From NCBI GenBank assembly GCA_905236605.1, contig CAJORD010000277.1, positions 1 through 6,530 of the forward strand: a DNA stretch of 6,530 nt, read 5' to 3'. Shown here piece after piece: positions 6,173 through 6,530 of this stretch (positions within the stretch are counted from its first letter, which is position 1; the number at the start of each line of letters is the position of its first letter). The notes beneath the pieces were generated by a model. It did not search any database. It was not told the DNA's origin and saw nothing but the letters and a program-made list of their open reading frames with translations. The translations under genes and the position numbers were made by a program. Source of the stretch: an uncultured Synergistales bacterium (GTDB taxonomy: Bacteria; Synergistota; Synergistia; Synergistales; Aminobacteriaceae).

Positions 6173-6530
6173 TTATTCGTCTTTATTGAAGTAATCCGAA
6201 TCGATTCTTTTAATTTCGTATGTTTTTGTCGTCGTAACACCGAGGCCATATTCAATCATAAGTTCCGCGAGCTGTTTGCCATCTACGAGAACGATTTTAT
6301 GGCCGGGATTTTTGCGAGAAAAATCTAAAGCGCCTTTTGAAAATTGTGCGGTCGTTATAAATAATCCCTTTGTGGCTCCTTGAGCGACCATTGCGCCGAG
6401 AAATTTTTGAATCTCCGTGCTATGAACGTGAGAATCGCCTTTCCATTTTTTCGCCTGCGTATATACAGCATCAAAACCGAATCTATCAGCACGAACTATT
6501 CCATCTATTCCACTGTCGCCAGATTTTTTC
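6173..6530 (-). CDS. mrr: Mrr-type restriction endonuclease, C-terminal catalytic part (5' end beyond right edge)
   Basis: The minus-strand frame is open from the right edge to a stop at 6175-6173, giving 118 codons. It begins at the edge with SGDSGIDGIVRADRFGFD, followed by AVYTQAKKWKGD. These are the Mrr catalytic motifs: the Asp of G-I-D-G and the Q-A-K of the PD-(D/E)xK nuclease core. FLGAMVAQGATKGLFITTAQ, then FSKGALDF, IVLVDGKQLAELMIEYGLGV and IKRIDSDYF complete the usual Mrr C-terminal region. Mrr proteins cut DNA carrying foreign methylation (type IV restriction). An N-terminal winged-helix domain, if present, is outside the window. The Met codon at 6391 is internal to the domain and not the start. 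The gene is tail-to-tail with the phosphatase gene, 8 nt between stops. No partner methylase is visible. Confidence 0.9.
   Translation of the reverse strand, partial: KKSGDSGIDGIVRADRFGFDAVYTQAKKWKGDSHVHSTEIQKFLGAMVAQGATKGLFITTAQFSKGALDFSRKNPGHKIVLVDGKQLAELMIEYGLGVTTTKTYEIKRIDSDYFNKDE

Overview
The window carries a mostly co-directional gene run from a moderately AT-rich bacterium. The gene content (TrmFO, CbiH-type corrin methyltransferase, TopA with three zinc ribbons, a polar-amino-acid-type binding protein, a secreted tyrosine phosphatase) and the codon style suggest an anaerobic Bacillota, perhaps a gut or rumen Negativicutes. That placement is inference from gene families only and is weak.

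Layout: positions 1-153 (minus) hold the first 51 codons of a CcdA/DsbD-type membrane protein that runs off the left edge. An AT-rich divergent spacer (154-249) contains a near-consensus sigma-A-type promoter (186-214) and a G-rich Shine-Dalgarno pointing right. It drives a plus-strand cluster: topA (from a probable ATT start at 250), a secreted solute-binding protein (2507-3355), trmFO (3362-4660), cbiH/cobJ (4657-5379) and a secreted tyrosine/dual-specificity-type phosphatase (5382-6164). Gaps in the cluster are tiny: 22, 6, -4 and 2 nt. No internal terminator is visible, so one operon is likely. A convergent minus-strand gene (6173 to beyond 6530) encodes the C-terminal catalytic part of an Mrr-type restriction endonuclease and runs off the right edge.

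Functionally the run mixes housekeeping (DNA relaxation, tRNA m5U54 formation), one isolated corrin-ring step, and two exported proteins. The topA-trmFO association is a known Bacillota neighbourhood. The binding protein inserted between them, and cbiH plus the phosphatase in the place where xerC/hslVU/codY often follow, are the unusual parts. Nothing here proves a new system. The points most worth checking are the missing canonical start of topA with its Lys/Thr-rich N-terminal tail, and the apparently permuted order of lobes in the binding protein.
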